Shown here piece by piece: positions 1 to 11,000 of a DNA stretch of 35,643 nucleotides (its first letter is position 1; every line of letters starts with the position of its first letter). The position numbers and the translations under genes were made by a program. Below the pieces are notes generated by a model. It was not told the origin of the DNA. It did no database searches and saw only the letters and a list, made by a program, of their open reading frames with translations. This DNA comes from Lawsonibacter sp. (GTDB lineage: Bacteria > Bacillota > Clostridia > Oscillospirales > Oscillospiraceae), in NCBI GenBank assembly GCA_022801435.1, contig JAAWSG010000020.1, positions 1-35,643 on the forward strand, given 5' to 3'.

Positions 1-9
1 TATGGGGAG

Positions 10-30
10 CGTTATCAAATCGTTATCAAA
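10..30. repeat. 10-bp direct repeat downstream of guaA
   Basis: CGTTATCAAA occurs at 10-19 and again at 21-30, so the period is 11 bp, about one helical turn. It lies beyond the 3' end of guaA at the window edge. Spacing of one turn fits a protein-binding site for a neighbouring gene outside the window, but nothing else supports this and chance is possible. Confidence 0.4.
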
Positions 31-53
31 AGAGAGATATAAAACCGCAAAAT

Positions 54-68
54 CGTTGTGCCGCAACG
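54..68 (-). terminator. Weak candidate terminator of guaA
   Basis: Read on the minus strand after the guaA stop, CGTTG and CAACG form a 5-bp stem with a 5-nt loop, followed by ATTTT and a further T-rich stretch. The stem is short, so this is only a candidate; no better terminator is visible between guaA and the window edge. Confidence 0.3.
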
Positions 69-87
69 GGTTCGGAGTTTCAAAAAC

Positions 88-1629
88 TCACTCCCACTCG
101 ATGGTAGCGGGGGGTTTACTTGTAATATCATAGACGATACGGTTGATTCCCCGGACCTCATTGACGATACGGCTGCTGATTCTATCCAGCACCTCATAGG
201 GGATTCTGGCCCAGTCTGCGGTCATGAAGTCGCTGGTAGTGACGGCGCGCAGGGCCAAGGTATAGTCATAGGTCCGTCCGTCCCCCATGACCCCCACCGA
301 GCGGGTATTGGTGAGGACTGCGAAATACTGGTCCACCGCTCCGGTCAGGCTGGCGGCGGCGATCTCCTCCCGGTAGATGGCGTCGGCCAGCCGGAGGGTA
401 TCCAGCTTCTCCTTGGTCAGGTCTCCGATCACCCGGATGGCCAGACCGGGTCCCGGGAAGGGCTGGCGGCTGACCAGGTACTCGGGCAGGCCCAGCTCCC
501 GGCCCAGCTGGCGCACCTCGTCCTTGAACAGCAGGCGCAGGGGCTCAATAATCTCCTTAAAATCCACATAGTCGGGCAGGCCCCCCACATTGTGGTGGCT
601 TTTGATGACCGCGGCGTCCCCGCTTCCCGACTCAATCACGTCCGGGTAGATGGTCCCCTGGGCCAAAAACTCCACCTGGCCGATTTTTTTTGCCTCCTCC
701 TCAAAGACCCGAATAAACTCCTCCCCGATAATTTTCCGCTTTTGCTCCGGCTCGCTGTGGCCGGCCAGCTTCAGGAGGAACCGGGTCTCGGCGTCCACCC
801 GAACGAAGTGCATATCCCACTTGGAGAAGGCGTCCTCCACCTCATCCCCCTCGTTCAGGCGCATGAGGCCGTGGTCCACGAAAACGCAGGTGAGCTGCTC
901 CCCCACCGCCTCGGCCAGCAGGGCGGCGCAGACCGACGAGTCCACCCCGCCGGACAGGGCCAGCAGCACCCGGCCCGTCCCCACCTTCTCCTGGATGGCC
1001 TGGATAGCTGTGCGCTTGTAGTCCCCCATGGTCCAGTCCCCTGCGGCCCCGCACACCTCATAGAGGAAGTTGCGGATCATTGCCGTACCGTACTGGGTGT
1101 GGCTGACCTCCGGGTGGTACTGCACGCCATAAAAGCCGCGACCCTCGTCAGCGATGGCCACATTGGGGCAGGCCGCGCTCCAGGCGGTGAGCCGGAAGCC
1201 CGGCGGGACCTTGGCCATATAGTCGCCGTGGCTCATCCAGGTGACGCTCTCAGAGGGGAGGTTTTGGAACAGTCTGCACTCCGTGTCAAAGCCGGTCTGG
1301 GTCCTGCCGTACTCCCGGGCGGAGTCCTCCTGAGCGGGTGTAACCTCTCCTCCCAGCAGGCGGGCCATGAGCTGGCAGCCGTAGCAGATCCCCAGGACAG
1401 GCACGCCCCAGGTGAAGATGGCCGGGTCCACCTGGGGGGAGCCCGCCTCATAGACGGAGGACGGTCCGCCGGTAAAGATGATGCCGATGGGCTCCATCGC
1501 TTTCAGCTCCGCCAGGGGAGCGGTGCAGGGCTTGACCTCGCAGTACACGCCGCACTCCCGTACCCGCCGGGCAATGAGCTGATTATACTGGCCGCCGAAG
1601 TCCAGCACGATGACAGTCTGATGGGACAT
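88..1629 (-). CDS. guaA: GMP synthase (glutamine-hydrolysing)
   Basis: Converts XMP to GMP using ATP and ammonia from glutamine; last step of guanine nucleotide synthesis, cytoplasmic. The 513-residue length is normal for GuaA. The N-terminal class I glutamine amidotransferase domain has the nucleophile in GICYGCQ (Cys82) and the His/Glu pair in YHPE (His172, Glu174). The ATP pyrophosphatase domain has the P-loop SGGVDSS at about 226-232, and the protein ends in the usual GMPS dimerisation domain with VEWE-like tail (TIEWE). The start is the ATG at 1629, with AAAGGAG nine bases upstream; a TTG two codons earlier has no site of its own. It lies 91 bp after carB on the same strand, so it may be read from the carAB transcript, with a G/C-rich hairpin between them. 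Confidence 0.97.
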   Translation of the reverse strand: MSHQTVIVLDFGGQYNQLIARRVRECGVYCEVKPCTAPLAELKAMEPIGIIFTGGPSSVYEAGSPQVDPAIFTWGVPVLGICYGCQLMARLLGGEVTPAQEDSAREYGRTQTGFDTECRLFQNLPSESVTWMSHGDYMAKVPPGFRLTAWSAACPNVAIADEGRGFYGVQYHPEVSHTQYGTAMIRNFLYEVCGAAGDWTMGDYKRTAIQAIQEKVGTGRVLLALSGGVDSSVCAALLAEAVGEQLTCVFVDHGLMRLNEGDEVEDAFSKWDMHFVRVDAETRFLLKLAGHSEPEQKRKIIGEEFIRVFEEEAKKIGQVEFLAQGTIYPDVIESGSGDAAVIKSHHNVGGLPDYVDFKEIIEPLRLLFKDEVRQLGRELGLPEYLVSRQPFPGPGLAIRVIGDLTKEKLDTLRLADAIYREEIAAASLTGAVDQYFAVLTNTRSVGVMGDGRTYDYTLALRAVTTSDFMTADWARIPYEVLDRISSRIVNEVRGINRIVYDITSKPPATIEWE

Positions 1630-1645
1630 AGACAAAGGCTCCTTT

Positions 1646-1675
1646 CCCTCCCCCTTCCGCCGCGTTGGGGGAGGG
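1646..1675. other. Hairpin just upstream of the guaA ribosome site
   Basis: CCCTCCCCC (1646-1654) and GGGGGAGGG (1667-1675) are perfect 9-bp complements with a 12-nt loop. The hairpin directly abuts AAAGGAG (1639-1645), the guaA Shine-Dalgarno sequence, which itself sits in the small palindrome AAAGGAGCCTTT. No T-run follows on the minus strand, so it looks like an mRNA structure in the carB-guaA gap rather than a terminator. It could affect guaA translation or protect the message. Confidence 0.5.
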
Positions 1676-1720
1676 GGAGCGTTTTTCCGTCTCCCACCCC
1701 AGGCGGGAGGGGAAGAACCG

Positions 1721-4929
<3,209 letters not shown>

Positions 4930-4930
<1 letters not shown>

Positions 4931-6030
4931 TACTTGTCACCTCCCGAAAACTTCTTGCTCTCCATAGCGTCAATAAAGCGGTTGAACAGGTATTCGGTAT
5001 CCTTGGGGCCGGCATTGGCCTCGGGGTGGAACTGGGTGGTGAAGCAGTTGGGCCGCCGGTAGCGCAGGCCCTCGCAGGTCCCGTCGTTCACGTTGATGTG
5101 GGAGACCTCCGCCACCGCCGGGTCCACCGACTCGGACAGGACCATATAGCCGTGGTTCTGGCTGGTGATAAACACCCGGTTCTTCTCCAGGTCCCGGACC
5201 GGATGGTTCCCCCCCCGGTGTCCGTAGGCCAGCTTTCCCGTCCTCGCCCCGGTGGCCAGCGCCAGCAGCTGGTGGCCCAGGCAGACGCCGAACAGGGGGA
5301 GGTCGCTGCTGTAGAGCTCCTTCAGCTGGGCGATGATCTCCACATTCTCCGCCGGGTCGCCGGGGCCGTTGGAGAGCATCACCCCGTCGTAGCCGCCGGC
5401 CAGCACCTCCCGGGCGGGGGTGGAGGCGGGCAGGGCGGTGACCCGGCAGCCCCGCCGGCGCAGGCACTCGATCATGTGCTGCTTGACCCCGTAGTCCATC
5501 ATGGCCACATGGAAGCGCTCCTCCCCCTCAGCGGGGAAGATCTCCGGCTGGCTGCGGGTAACCTTGGAGACCGTGTCCTTCACCTGATAGGCCCGCAGCT
5601 GCTCCAGCACCTGGGCAATATTAAAATGCTCCGCACAGGTGAGCATTCCGTTCATGCTCCCCTGACTGCGGAGTATTTTGGTCAGCGCCCGGGTGTCTAC
5701 CCCCTGGATGCCGGAGATATTGTGTTCCTTCAAAAAGCTGTCCAGGTCCCCCTCGCACCGGAAGTTGCTCCCCCGGGGGGACAGATGCCGCACCACCAGA
5801 GCCTCCACCCAGGGGCGGCGGGACTCGTTGTCCTCATGGTTGACCCCGTAGTTGCCGATGAGGGGGTAGGACATCACCACCCCCTGTCCGGCGTAGGAGG
5901 GGTCGGTCAGAATCTCCTGATAGCCGGCCATGGAGGTATTGAAGACCATCTCACACACCCGGGTCTCAGTACTGCCGATGCTGGTCCCGGAGAAAATGCT
6001 CCCGTTCGCCAGGATCAAAGTCGCTTTCAT
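4930..6030 (-). CDS. carA: Carbamoyl-phosphate synthase small subunit
   Basis: Glutaminase subunit that feeds ammonia to CarB. It has 366 residues from the ATG at 6030; the preceding TTG is in frame but less likely. The N-terminal CPSase small-chain domain is followed by a class I amidotransferase domain with the nucleophile in FGVCLGHQ (Cys250) and the His/Glu pair in FHPE (His335, Glu337). GGAAGGCGAG lies upstream as a moderate ribosome site. First gene of carA-carB, possibly with guaA behind. The 5' leader holds competing hairpins and the promoter carries an inverted repeat (separate entries), so pyrimidine-linked control is possible, but I do not recognise a known PyrR element. Confidence 0.97.
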
Positions 6031-6060
6031 CAATTTTCACTCGCCTTCCGTACAGAACTG

Positions 6061-6092
6061 CCGCTCCCCGCCTTCTCCCGGAACGGGAGCGG
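6061..6092 (-). promoter_or_regulatory. Competing stems in the carA leader
   Basis: Two mutually exclusive hairpins share sequence: CTCCCG (6075-6080) with CGGGAG (6084-6089), 3-nt loop; and CCGCTCCC (6061-6068) with GGGAGCGG (6085-6092), which encloses the first. All pairs are perfect. The region is in the inferred carA 5' leader. There is no T-run, so classic terminator attenuation is not shown; effects on ribosome access or pausing are possible. Confidence 0.4.
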
Positions 6093-6110
6093 GACCGGGG
6101 CGCTTGTCAA

Positions 6111-6153
6111 GATACAATCAAGTTATTGTATCGGAAATTGCTCCGAAATGCAA
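6111..6153 (-). promoter_or_regulatory. Candidate carA promoter with overlapping inverted repeat
   Basis: On the minus strand TTGCAT (6153-6148), 17 bp, TACAAT (6130-6125) fits a sigma-A promoter giving a leader of about 85 nt. GATACAAT (6111-6118) and ATTGTATC (6125-6132) form a perfect 8-bp inverted repeat, 6-bp spacer, over the -10 and start point, which is where a repressor would bind. The same stretch read rightwards gives TTGTCA, 16 bp, TTGTAT, a weaker candidate for the divergent DUF421 gene. Confidence 0.45.
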
Positions 6154-6237
6154 GATGGAGTTTTCCTTTTTCTGTCTGAATTTTCGGGGGAGATTTTGGG
6201 CAAAATGAAACAAAGCTGAAGCAAGGAGGGAACTGCC

Positions 6238-6912
6238 CTGTTCACCGGTCTGACACGCACCGTCATTCTCTATCTGCTCATCATCGCGGGCATCCGCCTG
6301 ATGGGCAAGCGGCAGGTGGGGGAGCTGGAGCCCTCCGAGCTGGTGCTCTCCCTCATCATCGCGGACCTGGCCTCGGTCCCCATGCAGGACTACGGCATCC
6401 CCCTGCTCACCGGGGTGGTCCCCATCCTCACCCTGCTGTCCCTGACCATGATTTTGTCAGTGCTCACCATGAAGAGCGTCCGCTTCCGGGCTCTGCTGTG
6501 CGGGCGGCCCAGCATCGTCATCCAAAACGGGAGCCTGGACCAGCGGGAGATGGCCCGGAACCGCCTGACCCTGGACGAGCTGCTGGAGGAGCTGCGGGGC
6601 AAGGGGTACACCGACCTGTCCGCGGTGAAGTACGCCATTCTGGAGACCAACGGCCAGCTGTCCGTCCTCCCCTACGCCAACCAGAAGCCCCCCGCCGCCC
6701 GGGATCTGAAGGTCACGGTGTCCGAGCTCGGGCTGCCCCGGGTGCTGGTCAGCGACGGTCGGCTGATGGAGCACAACCTGAAGGCTCTGGGCCACGACCG
6801 CCCCTGGCTGGACAAGCAGCTGGCCCAGCGGGGATGCAGGGACCTGTCCAGTGTCTTTCTGCTGCTGGCGGACGAGGCGGACGGGATCTATTTGGCCAAA
6901 AAGGAGCATTAG
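6238..6912 (+). CDS. DUF421 (YetF/YdfS-type) membrane protein, CTG start
   Basis: A 224-residue membrane protein of the DUF421 family; function unknown in detail, often found next to DUF4363 genes in Clostridia and linked to spore or envelope biology. The N-terminal part has hydrophobic helices (ILYLLIIAGI, then ELVLSLIIADLA, then LLTGVVPILTLLSLTMIL) and the family signature MGKRQVGELEPSELV. The C-terminal soluble half has DGRLMEHNL. The obvious ATG at 6301 would remove the whole first helix. The frame is open back to a TGA at 6217-6219 with no ATG, GTG or TTG between, while AGGAGGG (6224-6230) sits 7 nt before an in-frame CTG at 6238. Starting there gives MFTGLTRTVILYLL, typical of the family. 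I therefore choose CTG. DUF4363 follows 39 bp downstream. Confidence 0.85.
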   Translation: MFTGLTRTVILYLLIIAGIRLMGKRQVGELEPSELVLSLIIADLASVPMQDYGIPLLTGVVPILTLLSLTMILSVLTMKSVRFRALLCGRPSIVIQNGSLDQREMARNRLTLDELLEELRGKGYTDLSAVKYAILETNGQLSVLPYANQKPPAARDLKVTVSELGLPRVLVSDGRLMEHNLKALGHDRPWLDKQLAQRGCRDLSSVFLLLADEADGIYLAKKEH

Positions 6913-6951
6913 CAGGCCCTGGAGGCTGTCTGCGGAAGGAGGTAAACGGAG

Positions 6952-7332
6952 ATGAAACGGCTTTGGATCGCGGCGGGCCTGCTGGTTCTGCTGCTGGGGG
7001 CCAGTCTGGTCAACGCCTGGTACGCCCGGGAGCTCACCGGCGGCCTGGGGGAGCAGCTGCGTCAGGCCCAGGACTGCGCCCGGCGGGAGGATTGGGACCA
7101 GGCGGAGGCGCTGACCCGGCAGGCGTTCGCCGGCTGGCAGGAGCACCACCTCTACCTCCACTGCGTCATGCGCCACAGCGACACCGACCAGATTCTGCGC
7201 AGCTTTCAGGCGGTGCTGGAGTACCTGCCCCTCCAGGAGCCCGACCAGTACAACGCCGCCAACGCGGACCTCATCGCCCAGCTGGAGCTGCTGGCGGAGA
7301 TGGAGCAGGTCTCTGTGGCCAATGTGCTGTAG
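6952..7332 (+). CDS. DUF4363 family protein
   Basis: A 126-residue protein with one N-terminal hydrophobic segment (about residues 4-20, LWIAAGLLVLLLGASL), likely a membrane anchor or uncleaved signal, followed by a helical extracytoplasmic domain rich in Gln, Glu and Ala. Length, topology and position behind a DUF421 gene match DUF4363. The function is not established. AAGGAGG precedes the ATG. It is the second gene of a two-gene rightward operon that ends at the strong terminator at 7365-7402. Confidence 0.75.
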   Translation: MKRLWIAAGLLVLLLGASLVNAWYARELTGGLGEQLRQAQDCARREDWDQAEALTRQAFAGWQEHHLYLHCVMRHSDTDQILRSFQAVLEYLPLQEPDQYNAANADLIAQLELLAEMEQVSVANVL

Positions 7333-7364
7333 CCCGGAGGGCTGTCAGCGCCCAAAATAACATC

Positions 7365-7402
7365 TCCCCGCCGGAAGCCTCTGCCTCCGGCGGGGATTTT
7401 TT
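7365..7402 (+). terminator. Terminator of the DUF421-DUF4363 pair (repeat copy 1)
   Basis: A 14-nt stem (7365-7378 with 7383-7396, one mismatch), 4-nt loop CTCT, then six T. The 38 bases are identical to 8052-8089. Its last T overlaps the stop codon of the convergent antitoxin gene, and on the other strand the hairpin is followed by a T-rich stretch, so it may act in both directions. Confidence 0.85.
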
Positions 7403-7587
7403 CAATTTGCTGTAAATTTTGCGGGATTCACTCGTCTGAATTTTATCGCCTGCTCCGGTGTGACCTCCGGACAGTCCTCGTCAAAGGTGATTGGCATTGA
7501 CCTGGCCCGCGCCAGCTCTTCCAGCTCTTTTTGCGTAAATCCCAGCTCCAAGCTCTCTTTTCTTCCCAAATCAGATGTGCTTTCCAT
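7402..7587 (-). CDS. Putative antitoxin of a BrnT-type toxin-antitoxin pair
   Basis: A 61-residue acidic protein, the presumed cognate antitoxin of the overlapping BrnT-like toxin. The visible feature is a C-terminal ITFDEDCPEVTPEQ segment like those in small proteins encoded after BrnT toxins; no full ribbon-helix-helix fold is obvious. The ATG at 7587 has AAAGGGG about eight bases upstream; an in-frame TTG six codons earlier is less likely. It overlaps the toxin gene by 17 nt, so translation is coupled. Toxin first, antitoxin second is the usual brnTA order. The region is far more AT-rich than its neighbours. Confidence 0.65.
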   Translation of the reverse strand: MESTSDLGRKESLELGFTQKELEELARARSMPITFDEDCPEVTPEQAIKFRRVNPAKFTAN

Positions 7588-7966
7588 AGTAGACACCCCT
7601 TTCAAAACTGGTTGCCAAACGAGCAGAGATCAATCGTGTTATTTCAACCGTCCTGCCTTCTTCGTCAATACTCGCTCTCTCTGTATATACTACAAACAAG
7701 ATATCGTCTGTTCTGGTATTGTTCCTCCGCAAATTCCCAATTGTAGTCAAGTTTCCTGATGAAATATCGCCTATTGTGTTATAGCGGTCCTCCTCTGCAC
7801 TATGCGCTTCATCATAAAGTTCAATTCGATCATAGTCAAAAAATACCCGTGCGGCGCTTTTGAAAGAGATTCCATGCTTTGTGATATTCTTTTCGTTCTT
7901 CTCCGGGTCATATTCAAAAAGCATACCACCCATCACAAACCGCACCACTGATCCAGAAATCTCCAT
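7571..7966 (-). CDS. brnT: BrnT family toxin
   Basis: A 131-residue protein of the BrnT (RelE-like fold) ribonuclease toxin family. The diagnostic N-terminal block FEYDPEKNEKNITKHGISF is at about residues 17-35, followed by ARVFFDYDRIELYDEAHS, a LFVVYTER strand and the C-terminal ISARLATSFER block, all in family order. It is longer than the usual 90-100 residues: about 15 extra residues precede FEYDP, and a loop rich in Asn, Thr and Arg is inserted before LFVVYTER. The start is the ATG at 7966 after AGGCGGTGAAG; ATG codons at the MGGM segment are alternatives. AT-rich composition and enclosure between duplicated terminators suggest acquisition by transfer. The toxin activity is inferred from family only. 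Confidence 0.8.
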   Translation of the reverse strand: MEISGSVVRFVMGGMLFEYDPEKNEKNITKHGISFKSAARVFFDYDRIELYDEAHSAEEDRYNTIGDISSGNLTTIGNLRRNNTRTDDILFVVYTERASIDEEGRTVEITRLISARLATSFERGVYYGKHI

Positions 7967-7987
7967 ATCTTCACCGCCTGTAAACAT

Positions 7988-8016
7988 AGTATAACATAAA
8001 TCTATAAAAATGAAAA
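7988..8016 (-). promoter_or_regulatory. Candidate promoter of the toxin-antitoxin pair
   Basis: Minus-strand TTTTCA (8016-8011), 17 bp, TATACT (7993-7988), within an AT-rich stretch just upstream of brnT. Such operons are usually repressed by their own antitoxin; no clean operator repeat is visible. Confidence 0.5.
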
Positions 8017-8051
8017 GGTATCTGCTCCATAAAAATTTTCTGGGAAAACAA

Positions 8052-8089
8052 TCCCCGCCGGAAGCCTCTGCCTCCGGCGGGGATTTTTT
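8052..8089. terminator. Terminator downstream of galT (repeat copy 2)
   Basis: Exact 38-base copy of 7365-7402: 14-nt stem, CTCT loop, T6 on the plus strand. On the minus strand, downstream of galT, the same hairpin is followed by ATTGTTTT, so it can also end the galK-galT transcript. Together the two copies bracket the toxin-antitoxin pair in direct orientation. Confidence 0.75.
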
Positions 8090-8125
8090 GTGTAGGGACA
8101 CTGGCGCGCATTTGGAGCAGACCCT

Positions 8126-9622
8126 CTACAGCGTCTCCAGGAACCGCAGGAACGCGGCCTGTCCCTCCGGGGTACGTTTATACACTCCGGCGTGCTCCAG
8201 CACCTGGGCAAACACCAGTCCGGTCTCCTTCTGGACGATATCCAGGGCGTTGTCCGGGGTGATGGTGTAGCTTTTGGCAAAGGATTCTGCCCAACCGGCG
8301 TGTTTTTCGGTGAGCTCGCTGGAGCGCAGGTCTGTTCCGGACACCAGGGCATCCGCCACCGCGGCCAGCTCCTCCTTCAGCCGGGCGGGGAGGACCGCCA
8401 GCCCCATCACCTCAATCAGGCCGATGTTCTCCTTCTTGATGTGGTGCAGCTCGGCGTGGGGGTGATACAGGCCCAGGGGATGCTCCTGAGTGGTCAGGTT
8501 GTTGCGCAGCACCAGGTCCAGCTCGTACTTCTCCCCCCGGCGGCGGGCGATGGGGGTGATGGTGTTGTGGGGCTCGCCCTCGGTCTCGGCGAAGATGACC
8601 GCGTCCTTGTCGGTATAGCCCCGCCAGGCGGTAAGGATTTTGTCCGCCAGCTCCACCAGCCGCTCCGGCTGGAGGGAGGAGACCCGCACCACTGACATGG
8701 GCCACTTGACGATGCCCGCCTCCACGTCCTCGAAGCCGGGGAAGGTGAAGGGCGTTTCAATCGGGGCCTTCTCCATGGCGAAGGTGTAGTGTCCCCCCTG
8801 GAAGTGGTCGTGGGCCAGGATGGAGCCCCCCACGATGGGCAGGTCGGCGTTGGAGCCCACAAAGTAGTGGGGGAACTGCCGGACGAAGTCCAGGAGCTTT
8901 CCAAAGCAGGCCCGGTCGATCTTCATGGGGGTGTGCTCCCGGTTGAAGCAGATGCAGTGCTCGTTGTAGTACACATAGGGGGAGTACTGCAAAAACCAGG
9001 GGGAGCCGTTGATCTCAATGGGGACCACCCGGTGGTTCTGCCGGGCGGGGTGGTTGACCCGGCCGGCATAGCCCTCGTTCTCGGCGCACAGCAGACACCG
9101 GGGGTAGGCGGAGGCGGGCAGGTTCCGGGCGGCGGCGATGGCCTTGGGGTCCTTCTCCGGCTTGGAGAGGTTGATGGTGATGTCCAGCTCCCCGTACTGG
9201 GTGGGGGCCTTCCACTGGATGTCTTTGGCGATGCGGTCCCGGCGGATGTAGTTGGTGTCCTGGCTGAATTTGTAGTACCAGCTTGTGGCTTTTTGGGGAT
9301 CCTGGTCGTAAAGCAGCCGGAACAGTCTCTGCACCTCATAGGGCCGGGGGGTCAGCCGGCCCATGAGCTCGGTATCGAACAGGTCCCGGTAGACCACGGA
9401 GTTTTCGGCCAGCACGCCCCGGGCATGGGCGTCGTCCAGGAGTTCCTCCAGGATGGGGGCCAGCTCCAGGCGCTCCGGGTCCCAGGTCCGCTCCTGTTCC
9501 GTATAACTATCCAGTTTTAATACATCCAGTATTGTATTGACCGCCCAGACGCGCTCGCACTCTGAAATGAGGCCGGTGTGTTCGGCGTAATCCGCCAGCT
9601 TTAACACAGCGCTGTCAACCAT
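8126..9622 (-). CDS. galT: UDP-glucose--hexose-1-phosphate uridylyltransferase (class II)
   Basis: Second Leloir enzyme: exchanges UMP between UDP-glucose and galactose 1-phosphate. The 498-residue length fits the large class II GalT of Firmicutes, not the roughly 350-residue E. coli type. Family landmarks: WDPERLELAPILEELLDDA near the N-terminus, FSQDTNYIRRDRIAKD, NHPARQNHR, and the catalytic region GGSILAHDHFQGG with its HxH pair. The start is the ATG at 9622, preceded by GGGGAGGATGCAGCT and 14 nt after the galK stop; upstream extension into galK has no support. It is the last gene of the galactose locus. galE, needed to complete the pathway, is not in this window. Confidence 0.95.
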   Translation of the reverse strand: MVDSAVLKLADYAEHTGLISECERVWAVNTILDVLKLDSYTEQERTWDPERLELAPILEELLDDAHARGVLAENSVVYRDLFDTELMGRLTPRPYEVQRLFRLLYDQDPQKATSWYYKFSQDTNYIRRDRIAKDIQWKAPTQYGELDITINLSKPEKDPKAIAAARNLPASAYPRCLLCAENEGYAGRVNHPARQNHRVVPIEINGSPWFLQYSPYVYYNEHCICFNREHTPMKIDRACFGKLLDFVRQFPHYFVGSNADLPIVGGSILAHDHFQGGHYTFAMEKAPIETPFTFPGFEDVEAGIVKWPMSVVRVSSLQPERLVELADKILTAWRGYTDKDAVIFAETEGEPHNTITPIARRRGEKYELDLVLRNNLTTQEHPLGLYHPHAELHHIKKENIGLIEVMGLAVLPARLKEELAAVADALVSGTDLRSSELTEKHAGWAESFAKSYTITPDNALDIVQKETGLVFAQVLEHAGVYKRTPEGQAAFLRFLETL

Positions 9623-9636
9623 AGCTGCATCCTCCC

Positions 9637-10932
9637 CTATTCCGCCACGGCACAGCCGCCCTGGGGACGGATGTGGAGCACGTGGCACTTGCCCTGACCC
9701 AGAAGCTTCTCCATCCCGGACCGGAAGGAGGTAAGCCTCTCATTGGGGACAAAGGCCTGGACCGTTCCGGCAAAGCCGCCGCCGTGGACCCGGATGGCCC
9801 CTGTTCCCTCCAGCAGCTCCCTGCCCAGGGCCAGCACCATAGGGATGGCCTGCTGCTTCGGCTCGGCAATGGACCAGGTGTTTTGCAGGTGGAGGGCGGA
9901 GGAGAGCCCCGACTGGTTCACCAGGGCCAGGAAGCGGGCAAAATCCCCCTCCTCCAGGGCCTGGGCCTCCTGCACCGCCCGGCGGTCGTCCTCGTAGTAG
10001 TGGAGGGCCCGGAGCACCGCCCGATCCCCGCACCGCACCCGGAGGGAGGGGATGGCCGCTTTAAACTCCTCCTCCGGCACGTCCCGCAGGACCGTTTTGC
10101 CAAAATGGGCCGCCGCCGCCCCCATTTCCCGGGTGATGTCGGCGTAGTCCCCGGTGAGGTCCCCGTGGCTGGAGCAGGTGTCCACGATACACAGGGTATG
10201 CCCCGAGCGGGTGAAGTCGTAGTCCGCCCGCTTCACCACGGGTTCGGCGGGGTCGGCGAAGTCGATGGACACCGCCCCCCCCACGGAGGAGCCCATCTGG
10301 TCCATCAGGCCGCAGGGCTTTCCGAAGTAGACATTTTCCGCATACTGCCCGACCTTGGCGATTTCGATGGGGTCCAGCCGGTCCCCGCAGCAGAAGCGGT
10401 TAAGGATGTTCCCCACCAGCACCTCATAGGCGGCGGAGGAGCTGAGTCCCGAGCCGGAGAGCACGGTGGAGGTCACGCAGGCGTCAAAGCCGGACAGCGT
10501 ATAGCCCAGCTCCCTGAGCCTGGCGGCCACCCCCCGCACCAGTGCAGCGGAGGTGTTGACCTCCTCCGGCTTGACGGTCAGATCCTCCAGCTCCACCTCC
10601 AGGGCGGGGTAGCCCTCGGAGCAGATGCGGATGACATTTTTTCCATTGGGGGCGGCGCAGGCCAGCATATCCATGTCCACGCTGCCGCACAGGACATGGC
10701 CGTGCTGGTGGTCGGTGTGGTTGCCGCCGATCTCGGTGCGGCCCGGTCCGCTGAACAGGGCGGCCTGTCCGACGCCGGGAAAATTCTCCTCCAGGGAGCG
10801 CACTGCGCGGCAGGCTCTCTCTCTGCCGCGGTCCAGGCTGGACCGTGTGCCGTCCAGGGCGTACAGCCCGGCCAGGGCCTGGTCATATCTGCCCTCTTCC
10901 AGGGCTTGGAGCAGTTGTGCGGGGGTGTTCAT
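9637..10932 (-). CDS. galK: Galactokinase
   Basis: Phosphorylates galactose to galactose 1-phosphate with ATP. 431 residues, slightly longer than E. coli GalK because of an N-terminal extension of about 50 residues seen in clostridial enzymes. GHMP kinase motifs: GRTEIGGNHTDHQHG (about 64-78, the galactokinase signature with Gly for the usual Glu), LSGSGLSSSAAYE (about 158-170, ATP loop), the catalytic Asp in GLMDQMGS (Asp211), and RVHGGGFAGTVQAF near the C-terminus. AGGTGA precedes the ATG. It may be transcribed from its own promoter in the 68-bp gap after the lipoprotein gene as well as by read-through. Confidence 0.95.
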   Translation of the reverse strand: MNTPAQLLQALEEGRYDQALAGLYALDGTRSSLDRGRERACRAVRSLEENFPGVGQAALFSGPGRTEIGGNHTDHQHGHVLCGSVDMDMLACAAPNGKNVIRICSEGYPALEVELEDLTVKPEEVNTSAALVRGVAARLRELGYTLSGFDACVTSTVLSGSGLSSSAAYEVLVGNILNRFCCGDRLDPIEIAKVGQYAENVYFGKPCGLMDQMGSSVGGAVSIDFADPAEPVVKRADYDFTRSGHTLCIVDTCSSHGDLTGDYADITREMGAAAAHFGKTVLRDVPEEEFKAAIPSLRVRCGDRAVLRALHYYEDDRRAVQEAQALEEGDFARFLALVNQSGLSSALHLQNTWSIAEPKQQAIPMVLALGRELLEGTGAIRVHGGGFAGTVQAFVPNERLTSFRSGMEKLLGQGKCHVLHIRPQGGCAVAE

Positions 10933-10968
10933 AAGCCGGTCACCTCATATTCATTTTAGGCTGTCTCT

Positions 10969-10997
10969 ATCATAGGACAAGTTGGGAAAAAATGCAA
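10969..10997 (-). promoter_or_regulatory. Candidate internal promoter for galK-galT
   Basis: Minus-strand TTGCAT (10997-10992), exactly 17 bp, TATGAT (10974-10969), lying entirely in the 68-bp gap before galK. Good spacing and hexamers for sigma-A, giving a leader of about 30 nt with AGGTGA before the ATG. Confidence 0.6.
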
Positions 10998-11000
10998 CCC

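Noticed and set aside
1646-1675. Terminator between carB and guaA
   Set aside because: The hairpin lacks a T-run on the minus strand and abuts the guaA ribosome site; a T5 run occurs only on the plus strand, where no gene ends.
6301-6912. DUF421 protein starting at the ATG at 6301
   Set aside because: This would drop the first membrane helix and leave a well-placed ribosome site at 6224-6230 unused; the in-frame CTG at 6238 explains both.
7365-8089. Insertion sequence or integron cassette carrying the toxin-antitoxin pair
   Set aside because: No transposase, integrase, terminal inverted repeats or target duplication other than the terminator copies is visible.
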